A program made the translations under genes and the position numbers. The notes beneath the pieces are model-generated. The model was given only the letters and a program-made list of their open reading frames with translations, was not told the origin of the DNA and did not search any database. From JAABVY01 sp964627935 (GTDB lineage: Bacteria > Zixibacteria > MSB-5A5 > JAABVY01), in NCBI GenBank assembly GCA_964627935.1, contig CAZVLB010000009.1, forward strand, positions 1 to 64,000: DNA of 64,000 bases, written 5' to 3'. Shown in pieces: positions 37,401 through 45,959 of this stretch; positions within the stretch are counted from its first letter, which is position 1; each line of letters starts with the position of its first letter.

Positions 37401-38096
37401 GTTATTGAAGAGGGCATCTTATCGGCTCATGCTGTAATTGGGATGTTTGAGGCTAATTCAATCGATGATAATATTGAAATCCGCATCGATTCCAATGGCG
37501 CTTTCAGGCTGATATGTCTCCGGCAGCAGGGCACCAAAGCCAGAAAAAAATCAAATTATCTTTGCCTTTCGGATTTCGTGGCTCCCGGTAGAAGCAATAA
37601 GACGGATTATGTTGGGGCATTTGCCCTGACAACCGGATTTGGAATTGAAAAATACTATGATCAATTCAGAGCGCAAAGCGATGAATACAGCGCCATACTA
37701 TTGAAGCTTATCGCTGACCGTATGGCGGAAGCATTTGCCGAACACCTGCATAATGAGGTGGCATCAAATTACTGGGGCTACGATAAAGATACCGGAACCG
37801 GGGATAGCAAACCGAATGGAATTCGTCCGGCGCCCGGTTATCCCTCATGCCCGGATCATGGTGATAAGCAATTGATTTTTAAGATACTGGATGCGGAGAA
37901 GCATATTGGCATGAAGCTGACCGACAGTTTCAATATGATCCCGGGAGCATCGATTTGCGGATGGTATATTGCACATCCGGGAGCCAGGTATTTTTCGATC
38001 GGTAAAATCGGCCGTGACCAGGTTGAGGATTATGCCGTTCGCAAGAATATCACGGTTGATGAGGCAATCGGAAGACTTCAGCATATTTTGGTTTAA
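34440..38096 (+). CDS. metH: Cobalamin-dependent methionine synthase
   Basis: A full-length 1218-residue MetH that moves a methyl group from methyltetrahydrofolate via cobalamin to homocysteine. Homocysteine domain (about 10-330) with zinc ligands C254, C317 and C318; folate domain (about 355-630, NVGERTNVAGS); cap and B12 domains (about 660-900) with cobalt ligand H764 in GDVHDIGKN; and the C-terminal SAM-dependent reactivation domain (about 910-1218, RPAPGYPSCPDH). All four modules are present, so it can be reactivated by itself. The ATG at 34440 has GAGAGG very close (2 bases); ATG 34458 with AGGA 9 bases away is an alternative. metF follows after 10 bases. Confidence 0.97.
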   Translation: MAGNIGMTHNHGARLRDEMKNRILILNGGMGTAIQARRLDRMAYYGDRFMGHNKELSGNNDILTLTSPEIISQIHEEYLQAGADIISTNTFGATSIVQAEYGLEDHVYEMNCQAARLARDSATKYESENSGRYRFVAGSIGPTNISLSLKSVENQGVANDLTFDLLKDSYRTAVDGLMKGGVDILLVETIFDTLNSKAAIAAIHETFRETGTRLPVWISVSVTHPGGRTLAGQSLQAFFYSIRHIDPICVGLNCGFGPENYVSYLRELSEIADTAVSVHPNAGLPDENGLYRMEPSEFASQIDEFAREGLVNIAGGCCGTNPEFIKGLSVRLQDVSPRIIPDYQATCHLSGLEPLVINQDSLFINVGERTNVAGSSKFRKLIKESKYDQALKVARQQVEAGAQIIDIGMDSPLLDAQTAMHEFLTLINSNYDISRVPIMIDSSDWDVIETGLKCLPGKGIVNSISLKDGEDEFIRKAGLIKKYGAAVVVMAFDEQGQAVSYERKVEICRRSYRILTEQVGYAPEDIIFDPNILTIATGIEEHNRYALNFLEACKTLKKEFPTSPISGGVSNLSFAFRGNNVIREMMHAVFLYHAIRAGMDMGIVNAGKIELYENIPDQIKQPIEEVIFDRDPQAVDRLVELAANIREQKRQKKKTRDWRDRPAEDRIEYALINGIPDYLDNDLRMLMDRRIEPIGIIDDILMNAMNLVGDYFGSGRMFLPQVLKSAGVMKKAIAILKPHIDIKADKVSQSAGKILLATVKGDVHDIGKNITRLILECNNFDVVDLGVMVPPEKIVDTVISEKPDVIGLSGLISPSLEEMIRVASMLERKGLKIPLMVGGATTSERHTELKIQPVYSGPVVHVRDASLSVQVVRDLIARGDSGQTTVRKDTRADIFDGEEGFSESDNIVPLSHARENRCTIDWNNYNPTPPRHRGILVLKNYPLDKIKKYVRLGPIRRSFDLRVAEDDILKQKSRESLMADASELFERVIEEGILSAHAVIGMFEANSIDDNIEIRIDSNGAFRLICLRQQGTKARKKSNYLCLSDFVAPGRSNKTDYVGAFALTTGFGIEKYYDQFRAQSDEYSAILLKLIADRMAEAFAEHLHNEVASNYWGYDKDTGTGDSKPNGIRPAPGYPSCPDHGDKQLIFKILDAEKHIGMKLTDSFNMIPGASICGWYIAHPGARYFSIGKIGRDQVEDYAVRKNITVDEAIGRLQHILV

Positions 38097-38106
38097 TGAG
38101 GAAGAA

Positions 38107-39054
38107 ATGAGAATTACGGAGCATCTGGATAAAGCGACTGAAACATTGTTCAGTTACGAGATTATTCCTCCCAGGCGGGGCAAGAATGCAAAACAGATAC
38201 TGGATATAGTCGAACAGCTGATACCATTTAATCCTCCCTTTATCGATGTCACCAGCCATTCGGCGCGGGCCGAATACGAAGAACTCGACGATGGCAGTAT
38301 CCGTCGCCTGATAAAGAAGAAACGCCCGGGCACTTTGAGTATCTGCGCCCTGATTCAACATCGTTATGGCATTGACGCTGTGCCCCATCTGCTATGCCAG
38401 GGATTCACGCGCGAGGAAACCGAGGATGCCGCAATCGAACTGAATTTTCTTGGTATCGAGAATGTCATGGCTATCCGCGGCGATGATCTGAATTACAGGA
38501 AGCCGACCAATGGTTGCAGAAGTTTTAACATGTATGCCGGTAACCTGGTGGAGCAGTTGCATAGTTTAAGATCGGGCAGTTATCTTGACAGTATCGCCAA
38601 CACGGACCCAATTGATTTCTGCGTTGGTGTCAGCGGCTATCCCGAAAAGCATCTCGAAGCGGCCAATATGAAGATTGATATAAATCACCTTGCGGAAAAG
38701 GTCAAAGCGGGGGCCGATTATATCGTGACGCAGATGTTTTATGACAACAGCAAATACTTCGAATTTGTCGAAAAATGCCGGGACGCGGGTATCACTGTAC
38801 CCATTATTCCCGGCATTAAGATACTGAGTTCATCCAAACACCTGGTTTCAATTCCCAAGAACTTCCATATATCGATTCCCGATGAACTTGTGGATGAGAT
38901 TCAGGAGAATCCCGAACACACGCAGGAAATCGGCCTGAAATGGGCCATTAAACAATGCCATGAACTGATTGAAGCGGATGTGCCCTGTATCCACTTCTTT
39001 GTGCTCAATGATGTCAAAAAGGTCAAAAAGCTCGTTTCGGCCTGCAAGTATTGA
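38107..39054 (+). CDS. metF: 5,10-methylenetetrahydrofolate reductase
   Basis: A 315-residue cytoplasmic FAD enzyme that makes the methyltetrahydrofolate used by MetH. Motifs include FSYEIIPPRRG (active-site Glu), MAIRGDD, and ADYIVTQMFYDN followed by VPIIPGI, all typical of the MetF TIM-barrel. The ATG at 38107 was chosen because GAGGAAG lies just upstream and the protein then starts as known MetF; the frame stays open further into metH but that part is not MetF-like. Spacing of 10 bases and matching function indicate a metH-metF operon. Confidence 0.96.
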   Translation: MRITEHLDKATETLFSYEIIPPRRGKNAKQILDIVEQLIPFNPPFIDVTSHSARAEYEELDDGSIRRLIKKKRPGTLSICALIQHRYGIDAVPHLLCQGFTREETEDAAIELNFLGIENVMAIRGDDLNYRKPTNGCRSFNMYAGNLVEQLHSLRSGSYLDSIANTDPIDFCVGVSGYPEKHLEAANMKIDINHLAEKVKAGADYIVTQMFYDNSKYFEFVEKCRDAGITVPIIPGIKILSSSKHLVSIPKNFHISIPDELVDEIQENPEHTQEIGLKWAIKQCHELIEADVPCIHFFVLNDVKKVKKLVSACKY

Positions 39055-39079
39055 TAATCCACAACTGCTTTCTGGTTCA

Positions 39080-42000
39080 TTACTTCACTGCCTGAACCTC
39101 CCTGCGATGAATGATATAGTACAGCGATGGCACCACTATCAGTGTCAGAATTGTCGATGAGATCATGCCGCCAACCATCGGTGCGGCAATGCGCTGCATT
39201 ACCTCGGCCCCTGTGCCATGCCCGAGCATAACCGGCAGCAGGGCCAGAATTGTCGTGGCCACGGTCATGATCTTGGGACGCACCCTTTCTACCGCGCCCT
39301 CTTCAACCGATTTGCGCAGATCCTCTTCGGTCTTGAGCCGGTTTTCGGCCTGGTACTGCTTACGTGATGAATTGAGATAGACAATCATGACCACGCCTGT
39401 TTCGGCTGCAAGGCCGGCCAGCGCAATAAATCCGATATAGACCGCCACCGAAGTATTGAATCCCAGGAGATACATCAGCCAGATACCGCCGATAAGCGAA
39501 AACGGCAATGACAGCATGACAATCAATGTGTCAGAAAATCTCCTGAAATGCAGATACAAGAGTACGATTATCACGAACAGTGCCAGCGGGATGATCAGCG
39601 TTAGTTTTTCGGCCACCATCTGCATATTCTCATATTGCCCGGACCATACCAGCGAATACCCGGCCGGCAGGTTCACCCGCTCGGCCACATGATCGCGGGC
39701 CATTTCCACAAAACCGCCCACATCCGATTTGGTCAGGTCAACAAAGACCCAGGCAGTGGGACGGGCGTTTTCGGACTTAATCATGGCCGCGCCCTTGGCA
39801 AAGCTGAAATCAGCGACCTGCCCGAGTGGGACATTGCCGCCATCCGGAGTGGTAACCAGAATCCGCGCCATCTCCTCGGGACTATCTCGCAATTCACGGG
39901 GATAGCGCACATTGACCGCATATCGTTCGCGCCCTTCGATATTCTGGACAACATTCATACCGCCTACAGCAGCCATCAGGGCGGAGTTGATATCACCCAC
40001 AGTAAGGCCATAGCCGGCCGCCTTGAGTCGGTCGATTTTTACATCGAGGTAATTACCGCCCGTAATTCGTTCACCATAGACTGAGCGGATGCCCGGCAGA
40101 TCATCAACTGCGTTTTCGACTCTTTGCGCGATTGAATTCAGGCTGTCCAGATTGGGGCCCATGATTTTAATGCCCACCGGCGTTTTGATTCCGGTGGCGA
40201 GCATATCAATTCGCGTACGAATCGGCATCGTCCATGAATTGGTCAGCCCCGGAAACTGTATCGCCGCATCGAGCGAATCGATCAGCATCTCTGGTGTTAA
40301 ACCGGGACGCCACTCATCGCGCGGCTTGAGCATAATAGTCGTTTCCAACATCGTCAATGGCGCCGGGTCGGTTGCAGTTTCGGCCCGCCCGACTTTACCG
40401 AAGACACGCTCAACCTCAGGGAAAGTTGCGATTATGCGATCAGTCTGTTGCAAAAGCTCACGTGCTTTCTCGACAGAAATACCCGGCAATGTGGTCGGCA
40501 TATAGAGCAGGTCACCCTCATACAAGGGCGGCATAAATTCCGAGCCGATCTGCGAGATTGGAATATATGTCACTGCCAGAAGGATAAGCGCCGCAATGAT
40601 CACAAACCATCTTTTGGCCAAGACGAATTTAATAATCGGACGATAGGCGGAAATCAGGAATCTCGAGATGGGATTAAATGATTCACCCCTGATTTTTCCT
40701 TTTATGAAAATTACAACCAGTGCCGGCACAATTGTTATCGATAGTAAAGCCGAGGCCGCCATGGCAAAAGTTTTGGTATATGCTAATGGTTTGAACAGCC
40801 TTCCGGCCTGGCCCTCGAGCGCAAGTACCGGCAGGAACGAGACCGTAATAATCAAAAGCGAGAAGAATAGAGCCGGACCGACTTCTCTGGCCGCTTCATA
40901 AATGATCTCCGAGCGCGGCTTTTTGCCATCGTCCCGTTCCAGATGCTTGTGTGCATTTTCCACCGTCACAAGAGATGCGTCGACCATTACACCGATGGCG
41001 ATTGCGATACCGCCCAGCGACATAATATTGGCGTTGATTCCCAGCAGATGCATGATCAGAATAGAAAGCGCTACGCCAGCCGGAAGCACTATAAACGCCA
41101 CAAGGGTTGAGCGCACATGCAGCAGGAACAGAAGCGTGATCAGGCCGACAATTATCATCTCCTTGATTAGCGTATTGGTCAGATTATCTGTGGCGCGGTC
41201 AATAAGACCAGTGCGATCATAGACAGGCACGATTTCGACAGCGGCAGGAAGACTCTCCTTCAACTCATCCAGGCGCACCTTGACACGCTCGATGACTTCG
41301 CGGGCATTATCACCGTAACGCATGACGATAATTCCGCCCACAGTCTCGCCCTTGCCATCGAGCTCTGCCACACCTCGCCTGATATCGGGTCCGAGCTGGA
41401 TATCGGCAATAGATGAAAGCAGCACCGGCGGTTTGTCGCCCTGTTTATGTACTGCCAGTTGACGTAAATCTTCCAGGTCGCCGATATACGCCTGGCTGCG
41501 TACCATAAATTCGGTCTCACCGAGTTCCAGTACGCGTGCTCCAGTGGCGCCGGTTGAATTCTTGACCGCCATGATGACATGCTTTAAGGGAATGTTGTAG
41601 TGTTCCAGCTTGCGCGGATCGACCACCACCTGGTACTGGCGCACAAAACCGCCAACCGAGGCAACCTCGGAGACGCCCTCAAGTGCCGAAAGCTCATATT
41701 TTAAAAACCAGTCCTGAATCGAGCGCAATTCCGCAAGATTGGTCTGGTCTGTTGTATCCACCAGCGCATATTGGTAAACCCAGCCGACACCGGTAGCATC
41801 GGGGCCCAGACGGGGCACGACTTCCGCCGGAAGCCGTCCGGACATCTGCGCCAGAAATTCCAGCACACGGCTGCGGGCCCAGTAGATATCGGTGCCATCC
41901 TCGAAAATCACATACACGAATGAAAGCCCGAAATATGAAAACCCGCGCACATTCTGTGCCATCGGAACAGACAGCATGGCGGTCGAGATCGGATAAGTTA

Positions 42001-42193
42001 CCTGGTCTTCGACCACCTGCGGCGGCTGTCCGGTATATTCTGTCTGGATAATAACCTGAACATCTGACAGATCGGGGATAGCATCAACAGCAATCCTGTC
42101 CGCCGCCCAGACGCCCAGCATCAGCATGGCGACAGCTATCCAGATAACCAGCCAGCGATTATCGATGGAGATTTTGATGATTTTATCGATCAT
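39080..42193 (-). CDS. cusA: Copper/silver-type RND efflux pump CusA
   Basis: A 1037-residue inner-membrane heavy-metal efflux RND transporter with twelve membrane segments and two large periplasmic loops. AIAIGVMVDASLVTVENAHKH in the fourth membrane segment and the Met-containing MPTTLPGIS and APLTMLETTIM stretches resemble monovalent-cation (Cu+/Ag+) pumps more than zinc/cobalt CzcA. Start overlaps cusB by 11 bases with GAGGAA upstream. The gene converges on metF with 25 bases between stops. Metal assignment is inferred from motifs plus the metal-binding domains of cusB. Confidence 0.92.
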   Translation of the reverse strand: MIDKIIKISIDNRWLVIWIAVAMLMLGVWAADRIAVDAIPDLSDVQVIIQTEYTGQPPQVVEDQVTYPISTAMLSVPMAQNVRGFSYFGLSFVYVIFEDGTDIYWARSRVLEFLAQMSGRLPAEVVPRLGPDATGVGWVYQYALVDTTDQTNLAELRSIQDWFLKYELSALEGVSEVASVGGFVRQYQVVVDPRKLEHYNIPLKHVIMAVKNSTGATGARVLELGETEFMVRSQAYIGDLEDLRQLAVHKQGDKPPVLLSSIADIQLGPDIRRGVAELDGKGETVGGIIVMRYGDNAREVIERVKVRLDELKESLPAAVEIVPVYDRTGLIDRATDNLTNTLIKEMIIVGLITLLFLLHVRSTLVAFIVLPAGVALSILIMHLLGINANIMSLGGIAIAIGVMVDASLVTVENAHKHLERDDGKKPRSEIIYEAAREVGPALFFSLLIITVSFLPVLALEGQAGRLFKPLAYTKTFAMAASALLSITIVPALVVIFIKGKIRGESFNPISRFLISAYRPIIKFVLAKRWFVIIAALILLAVTYIPISQIGSEFMPPLYEGDLLYMPTTLPGISVEKARELLQQTDRIIATFPEVERVFGKVGRAETATDPAPLTMLETTIMLKPRDEWRPGLTPEMLIDSLDAAIQFPGLTNSWTMPIRTRIDMLATGIKTPVGIKIMGPNLDSLNSIAQRVENAVDDLPGIRSVYGERITGGNYLDVKIDRLKAAGYGLTVGDINSALMAAVGGMNVVQNIEGRERYAVNVRYPRELRDSPEEMARILVTTPDGGNVPLGQVADFSFAKGAAMIKSENARPTAWVFVDLTKSDVGGFVEMARDHVAERVNLPAGYSLVWSGQYENMQMVAEKLTLIIPLALFVIIVLLYLHFRRFSDTLIVMLSLPFSLIGGIWLMYLLGFNTSVAVYIGFIALAGLAAETGVVMIVYLNSSRKQYQAENRLKTEEDLRKSVEEGAVERVRPKIMTVATTILALLPVMLGHGTGAEVMQRIAAPMVGGMISSTILTLIVVPSLYYIIHRREVQAVK

Positions 42194-44045
42194 CAGATTC
42201 CTCCGGTTCGTACTCGAATAGTTTCATGTTGCATACCGGGCAAAGGCCGGGTTCTTTTTCGGCTACTTCGCATTGCGGCATGGGGCAGACATAGACCGGG
42301 CTGTTTTCTGTTTCACCAACAGGCACCAATGCCATACCACATTCGGGACACTCACCCGGACCATAATTGAGCACATGAAAATGTTCCGGCATCGGGCAGG
42401 TATGGATATTATATGAATCATCCGATTCCTGCTTCTCGGCCTGCATTTCCATCTGATCGTGAGAATGGTCGTGCCCGTGCGCATGCTCATCCATTGTGGC
42501 CTTTTCTTCACTGTCAGCCTTTTCCTCCGGCACTTCATACTCAACCAGCTTCATATTGCAGACAGGACAGAGACCGGGTTCTTTCTCGGCTACACCACAT
42601 TGCGGCATGGGGCAGACATAGACCGGGATGTTCTCGGTTTCGCTTACCGGTACCAATGCCATACCGCATTCGGGACACTCACCCGGACCATAGTTGAGCA
42701 CATCAAAATGTTCGGGCATGGGGCAGGTGTGAATATCGTATGGATCGTTTGAGGCTTCGGCTTTTTCCATTTCATCGTGATCCATTTCTTTGCTGTCCGC
42801 ATGTTGAGCTCCGTGCTGATGGGCATGACCGCCCGCTCCGCCGGCTCCAATAGCTTCGCTCAAGCGTGTTTCACTGTCAAGCAGGAACTGCCCGGAAACA
42901 ACCACATCATCACCGGCCATCAGGCCATCTTCGATTGCAATCATGTCACCGCTACCGATCGCGCCTGTCTCAATATAATGCGGCTTATAGGTTTCATCGG
43001 CGCTGGCAACAAAAACCAGTTGACGGGTACCTGAATTGATAACCGCAGAACGTGGAATCGCGAGTCGTTCGCCATCCAGAGAGTTTTCGATAAAAACCTC
43101 GGCATACATTTCCGGTTTGAGCATATTATCTGTATTGTCCAGCGTGAGACGGATTTCGGCCTGACTATTATCATCCAGAATCGGCGATATGAAAGTCACC
43201 TCTCCGTCAAATTTCTGTCCCGGGAGAGAAGGTATGTTGACCCGTGCTTTCTGGCCGACCTGAACATAGGGCAGATCCTGCTCATAGACACTGGCCTCAA
43301 CCCAGACCTTGGAGAGATCGACTATTTCGTACAGAAGTGAACGGGCCGAGATACGGTCACCCTTGGACACAGCCTTGTTCTTTACTATGCCGTTGGCAGG
43401 TGAACGGATTATCATTGTGCGCTTGACCTCGCCGGTATCCTCCAGCCTGCGCAGCTGATCCTCGGAGATATCCCAATTCTGCAGACGCTGGCTGGCGGCA
43501 TTTGCCAAACGGATCATGGAAGCATTCGAATTTGATTTTTTGGCAACCAGCAATTCCCGCTGGGCGGCCACAAGCTCCGGCGAGTATATTTCCAGGAGAG
43601 GCTGTCCCTTGCTGACCGACTGCCCCTGCTCGTCGACATAGAGCCGTTCAACCCAGCCATCAACTTTCAGATTGACAGTATACCGATTCGGATCGGGCAC
43701 ACTGATCTTGCCGAATGTGCTGACAGTTTTAGTCAACTTGCGATATTCTGCTTGTGTCGTAACCAGCCCCATATTTTGCTTGGTGGCCGGATCGATGCGT
43801 ATTGCACCCTCATTGTCGCCACTTTCGCGCTTGGGTGTCAGCTTCATATTGCAAATTGGGCATATGCCGGGCTCTTCGCTTATGATTTCCGGATGCATGC
43901 CGCAGGTATAAAGCTGAGCAGTTTCACCCGATGCAGCAGCCTGAGGTGTGTTTTGCGAGAGAGGCAGAATCAGGTAGGCTGCTCCAAATCCTATTAGAAT
44001 GCAAGTTATTGATATGAGTATTGTTTTCACGACATTACCTTTCAT
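42183..44045 (-). CDS. cusB: CusB-type membrane fusion protein with five metal-binding domains
   Basis: A 620-residue periplasmic adaptor, much longer than ordinary CusB (about 400). A membrane anchor (about 8-28) is followed by a heavy-metal-binding domain (about 45-75, YTCGMHPE...PGICPICNMKL), the adaptor core (about 80-395: barrel-sandwich, hairpin, beta-barrel), a His-rich linker (HAHQHGAQHADSKEMDHDE) and four more metal-binding domains in two near-identical pairs (about 430-500 and 540-612), separated by a second His/Met-rich linker (HAHGHDHSHDQMEM). Each domain has a CPM...PGxCPxCxMxL pattern. The core feeds metal from periplasm to CusA and CusC; the extra domains probably buffer or collect copper. 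Translationally coupled on both sides. Confidence 0.93.
   Translation of the reverse strand: MKGNVVKTILISITCILIGFGAAYLILPLSQNTPQAAASGETAQLYTCGMHPEIISEEPGICPICNMKLTPKRESGDNEGAIRIDPATKQNMGLVTTQAEYRKLTKTVSTFGKISVPDPNRYTVNLKVDGWVERLYVDEQGQSVSKGQPLLEIYSPELVAAQRELLVAKKSNSNASMIRLANAASQRLQNWDISEDQLRRLEDTGEVKRTMIIRSPANGIVKNKAVSKGDRISARSLLYEIVDLSKVWVEASVYEQDLPYVQVGQKARVNIPSLPGQKFDGEVTFISPILDDNSQAEIRLTLDNTDNMLKPEMYAEVFIENSLDGERLAIPRSAVINSGTRQLVFVASADETYKPHYIETGAIGSGDMIAIEDGLMAGDDVVVSGQFLLDSETRLSEAIGAGGAGGHAHQHGAQHADSKEMDHDEMEKAEASNDPYDIHTCPMPEHFDVLNYGPGECPECGMALVPVSETENIPVYVCPMPQCGVAEKEPGLCPVCNMKLVEYEVPEEKADSEEKATMDEHAHGHDHSHDQMEMQAEKQESDDSYNIHTCPMPEHFHVLNYGPGECPECGMALVPVGETENSPVYVCPMPQCEVAEKEPGLCPVCNMKLFEYEPEESDDR
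42227..42744 (-). repeat. Internal tandem duplication in cusB
   Basis: Two direct copies of about 195 bases (about 42227-42420 and 42551-42744) with high nucleotide similarity encode paired metal-binding domains. The near identity indicates a recent duplication. Confidence 0.8.
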
Positions 44046-45291
44046 TTATGGTTCCTGCAAGTTCGGCCATTTTGGCCCTGGTTTGATGATACTGTCGCAA
44101 CAGATCGAGCCGTTCGATTTGTATTTCGAACAGATCCGACTGCGCTGCCAAAAGCGCGTTGAAATCGATCTGCCCGACCTCATAGGCCACCTCCGCGGCT
44201 TCCAGAGCCGCCTGCGCCTCTGGTACTATGGAATCATCATAGCTTTTCAAACTTTCGATTATAAATTCCAGATTTGACCGGGCATCGTTGAGCTTGGTTG
44301 TCAGGATATCGCGGACAAAGCGAATTCGCTCCCTTGAGGCCAAAGTCAGCTTTTGTGCCGATTTTACCTGATGGCTCTGCTTGTCAAAAAACCACAACGG
44401 GAAGCTCAGGCCCAGTTTAAATGAGAGAAAATCTGTACCCTGCACCGGATCTCCGGGAATTTCTCTGCGCAGCCTGTAATCAATACCCAGTGTCAGGTCC
44501 GGAAAATAATTTCTATGCGCCAGTCGTTTTTGCGCTTCGGCATGTTCGTTTTCCAGCAAGGCATTCACAAACATCGGGTTGGCAGATACCGAATTCTCCC
44601 TGTCAGCCGGACCTGCCGGCTCCGGAAGATTGGCCTGAGGATTATTGAAAGCCACCGTATCGCCCACAGCGCGCCAGAGTTCAAGCAGCGCAGAATGGAT
44701 TTTCTGTTCCGACTTAAGCAGTCTGATCTGCGTGCGTGAAAGCATGGAACTTACGCGCAGAAAGTCCTGGGCCGAGGCGTCGCCATTGGCATATCTGATT
44801 TCCGCGATTTCACGGGTGTCCTCGAGCAGCTGCAGATATTCCTCTATAATCGATTGTGATTTTGTCCAGTACGAATATTCATAGTAGGTATCCTTGACCT
44901 GACGGATTACGCTGTTTTTGATCGATTCGGTTGTCTGCCTGGATTTCTGAGCCTGAATATCGGCCAGGCTGGATTGCGCGCTCAGTTTGCCGGGCCATGG
45001 GATTTTCTGGCTCAGCCCCAGAACCACACCGGACATGGGGGTCTCGCTCAGCGAGAATGAATTCTGCGGCAGGTTCAATATGCCCAGTGACAGTACCGGA
45101 TCGGGTAATGCACCGGCTGCCTTTGATGAGGCGGCGGCAGATTCCTGCATATATGATGCCGCTGAGATCTCGGGATGATTCTCGAGGGCTGTTTTGATTA
45201 ATGAATCCAGCACTTCCTGCCCGGCCAGTTGTGAGGGCGAATAGATCAGGATCAAGAGGCCTGCAAGAAGAGCCAGCCATGATTTATGCAT
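44035..45291 (-). CDS. cusC: Outer-membrane efflux protein CusC/TolC family
   Basis: A 418-residue outer-membrane factor giving the exit channel of the metal pump. Signal peptide ends near LAGQ (about 25). The remainder is two TolC-type repeats rich in long helices (ALENHPEISAASYMQESAAASSKAAGALPDPVLSLG is the usual N-terminal block; AALEAAEVAYEVGQIDFNALLAAQ is the second-repeat hallmark). GGAGAG precedes the ATG by about 8 bases. It overlaps cusB by 11 bases. The cusC-cusB-cusA order and coupling show a single transcript. Confidence 0.9.
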   Translation of the reverse strand: MHKSWLALLAGLLILIYSPSQLAGQEVLDSLIKTALENHPEISAASYMQESAAASSKAAGALPDPVLSLGILNLPQNSFSLSETPMSGVVLGLSQKIPWPGKLSAQSSLADIQAQKSRQTTESIKNSVIRQVKDTYYEYSYWTKSQSIIEEYLQLLEDTREIAEIRYANGDASAQDFLRVSSMLSRTQIRLLKSEQKIHSALLELWRAVGDTVAFNNPQANLPEPAGPADRENSVSANPMFVNALLENEHAEAQKRLAHRNYFPDLTLGIDYRLRREIPGDPVQGTDFLSFKLGLSFPLWFFDKQSHQVKSAQKLTLASRERIRFVRDILTTKLNDARSNLEFIIESLKSYDDSIVPEAQAALEAAEVAYEVGQIDFNALLAAQSDLFEIQIERLDLLRQYHQTRAKMAELAGTINER

Positions 45292-45373
45292 AGCTATTAC
45301 TCTCCAGTTTTTGAATTGTCAAATTGAATTAAAAGGAATATGCGACGCTTTGAATTCGTCGCGGGGGGCAATT

Positions 45374-45793
45374 CTAAATCAGATATGAGGCAAATAGGAT
45401 ATAAGCCGGACGTGATCGTTCGGCCGGTGGAGAGTAGAATTCATATAATGAATTGCGACTTGTGTCGAAATTTGGTTCAGAGCGGGTTTCTGTTTGGCTC
45501 AGAGTTTTCGAAGTTTGCTTATCCACACGCTGCTGGGTGAATTCAACAGGTGATTCCGGCATAGATGGTATTGCCGAGAAACTGCAGGTGCAACCATCAT
45601 CAGTCTGCCGGGGTTGCTCACTATCCTGTGTATCATCATGCAATGGATCGCCACAGCAACATCCCTGGCACGGTCCCTGACAGCACTGGCATTCAGGTTC
45701 TGATGGGCCGGTATTGGATGCCGATGCCTGCATCCAGGGAGCTGCCACCAGGAGCAACACAATAAGTATGGATATGTAATTCTTCAAATTCAT
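45374..45793 (-). CDS. Small secreted Cys-rich protein, putative metal binder
   Basis: A 139-residue exported protein: signal peptide (MNLKNYISILIVLLLVAAPWMQASA), then a Cys cluster (CQCCQGPCQGCCCGD, about 34-48) plus CTC near 69, and a Ser/Thr/Pro-rich, low-complexity C-terminal part. No family recognised. It is 82 bases upstream of cusC on the same strand, so it probably belongs to the efflux operon and binds copper or silver outside the inner membrane. No Shine-Dalgarno is visible before the ATG. The coding call rests on the clear signal peptide and the Cys cluster. Confidence 0.65.
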   Translation of the reverse strand: MNLKNYISILIVLLLVAAPWMQASASNTGPSEPECQCCQGPCQGCCCGDPLHDDTQDSEQPRQTDDGCTCSFSAIPSMPESPVEFTQQRVDKQTSKTLSQTETRSEPNFDTSRNSLYEFYSPPAERSRPAYILFASYLI

Positions 45794-45873
45794 TATAAAC
45801 TAAATACGGTTTAATTGGTCTTGTTTTTTAAACGTTTATCAACAGGGCAACGTTCCGAATAAATTATATAAAT

Positions 45874-45918
45874 TCAATTCAGGAAGCAACCCTGTTTCGG
45901 GAAAACTGCCTGAATTGA
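45874..45918. promoter_or_regulatory. Long inverted repeat between lon-like gene and copper operon
   Basis: TCAATTCAGG (45874-45883) and CCTGAATTGA (45909-45918) are perfect 10-base arms around 25 bases. It lies about 80 bases upstream of the Cys-rich gene, next to a minus-strand TATAAT-like box, and about 40 bases beyond the stop of the protease. It could be an operator or the protease's terminator, but has no clear T-run. Confidence 0.45.
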
Positions 45919-45959
45919 TGAACTATGTAATTGTCTGATAGATGCTTACTACTTCCGAA

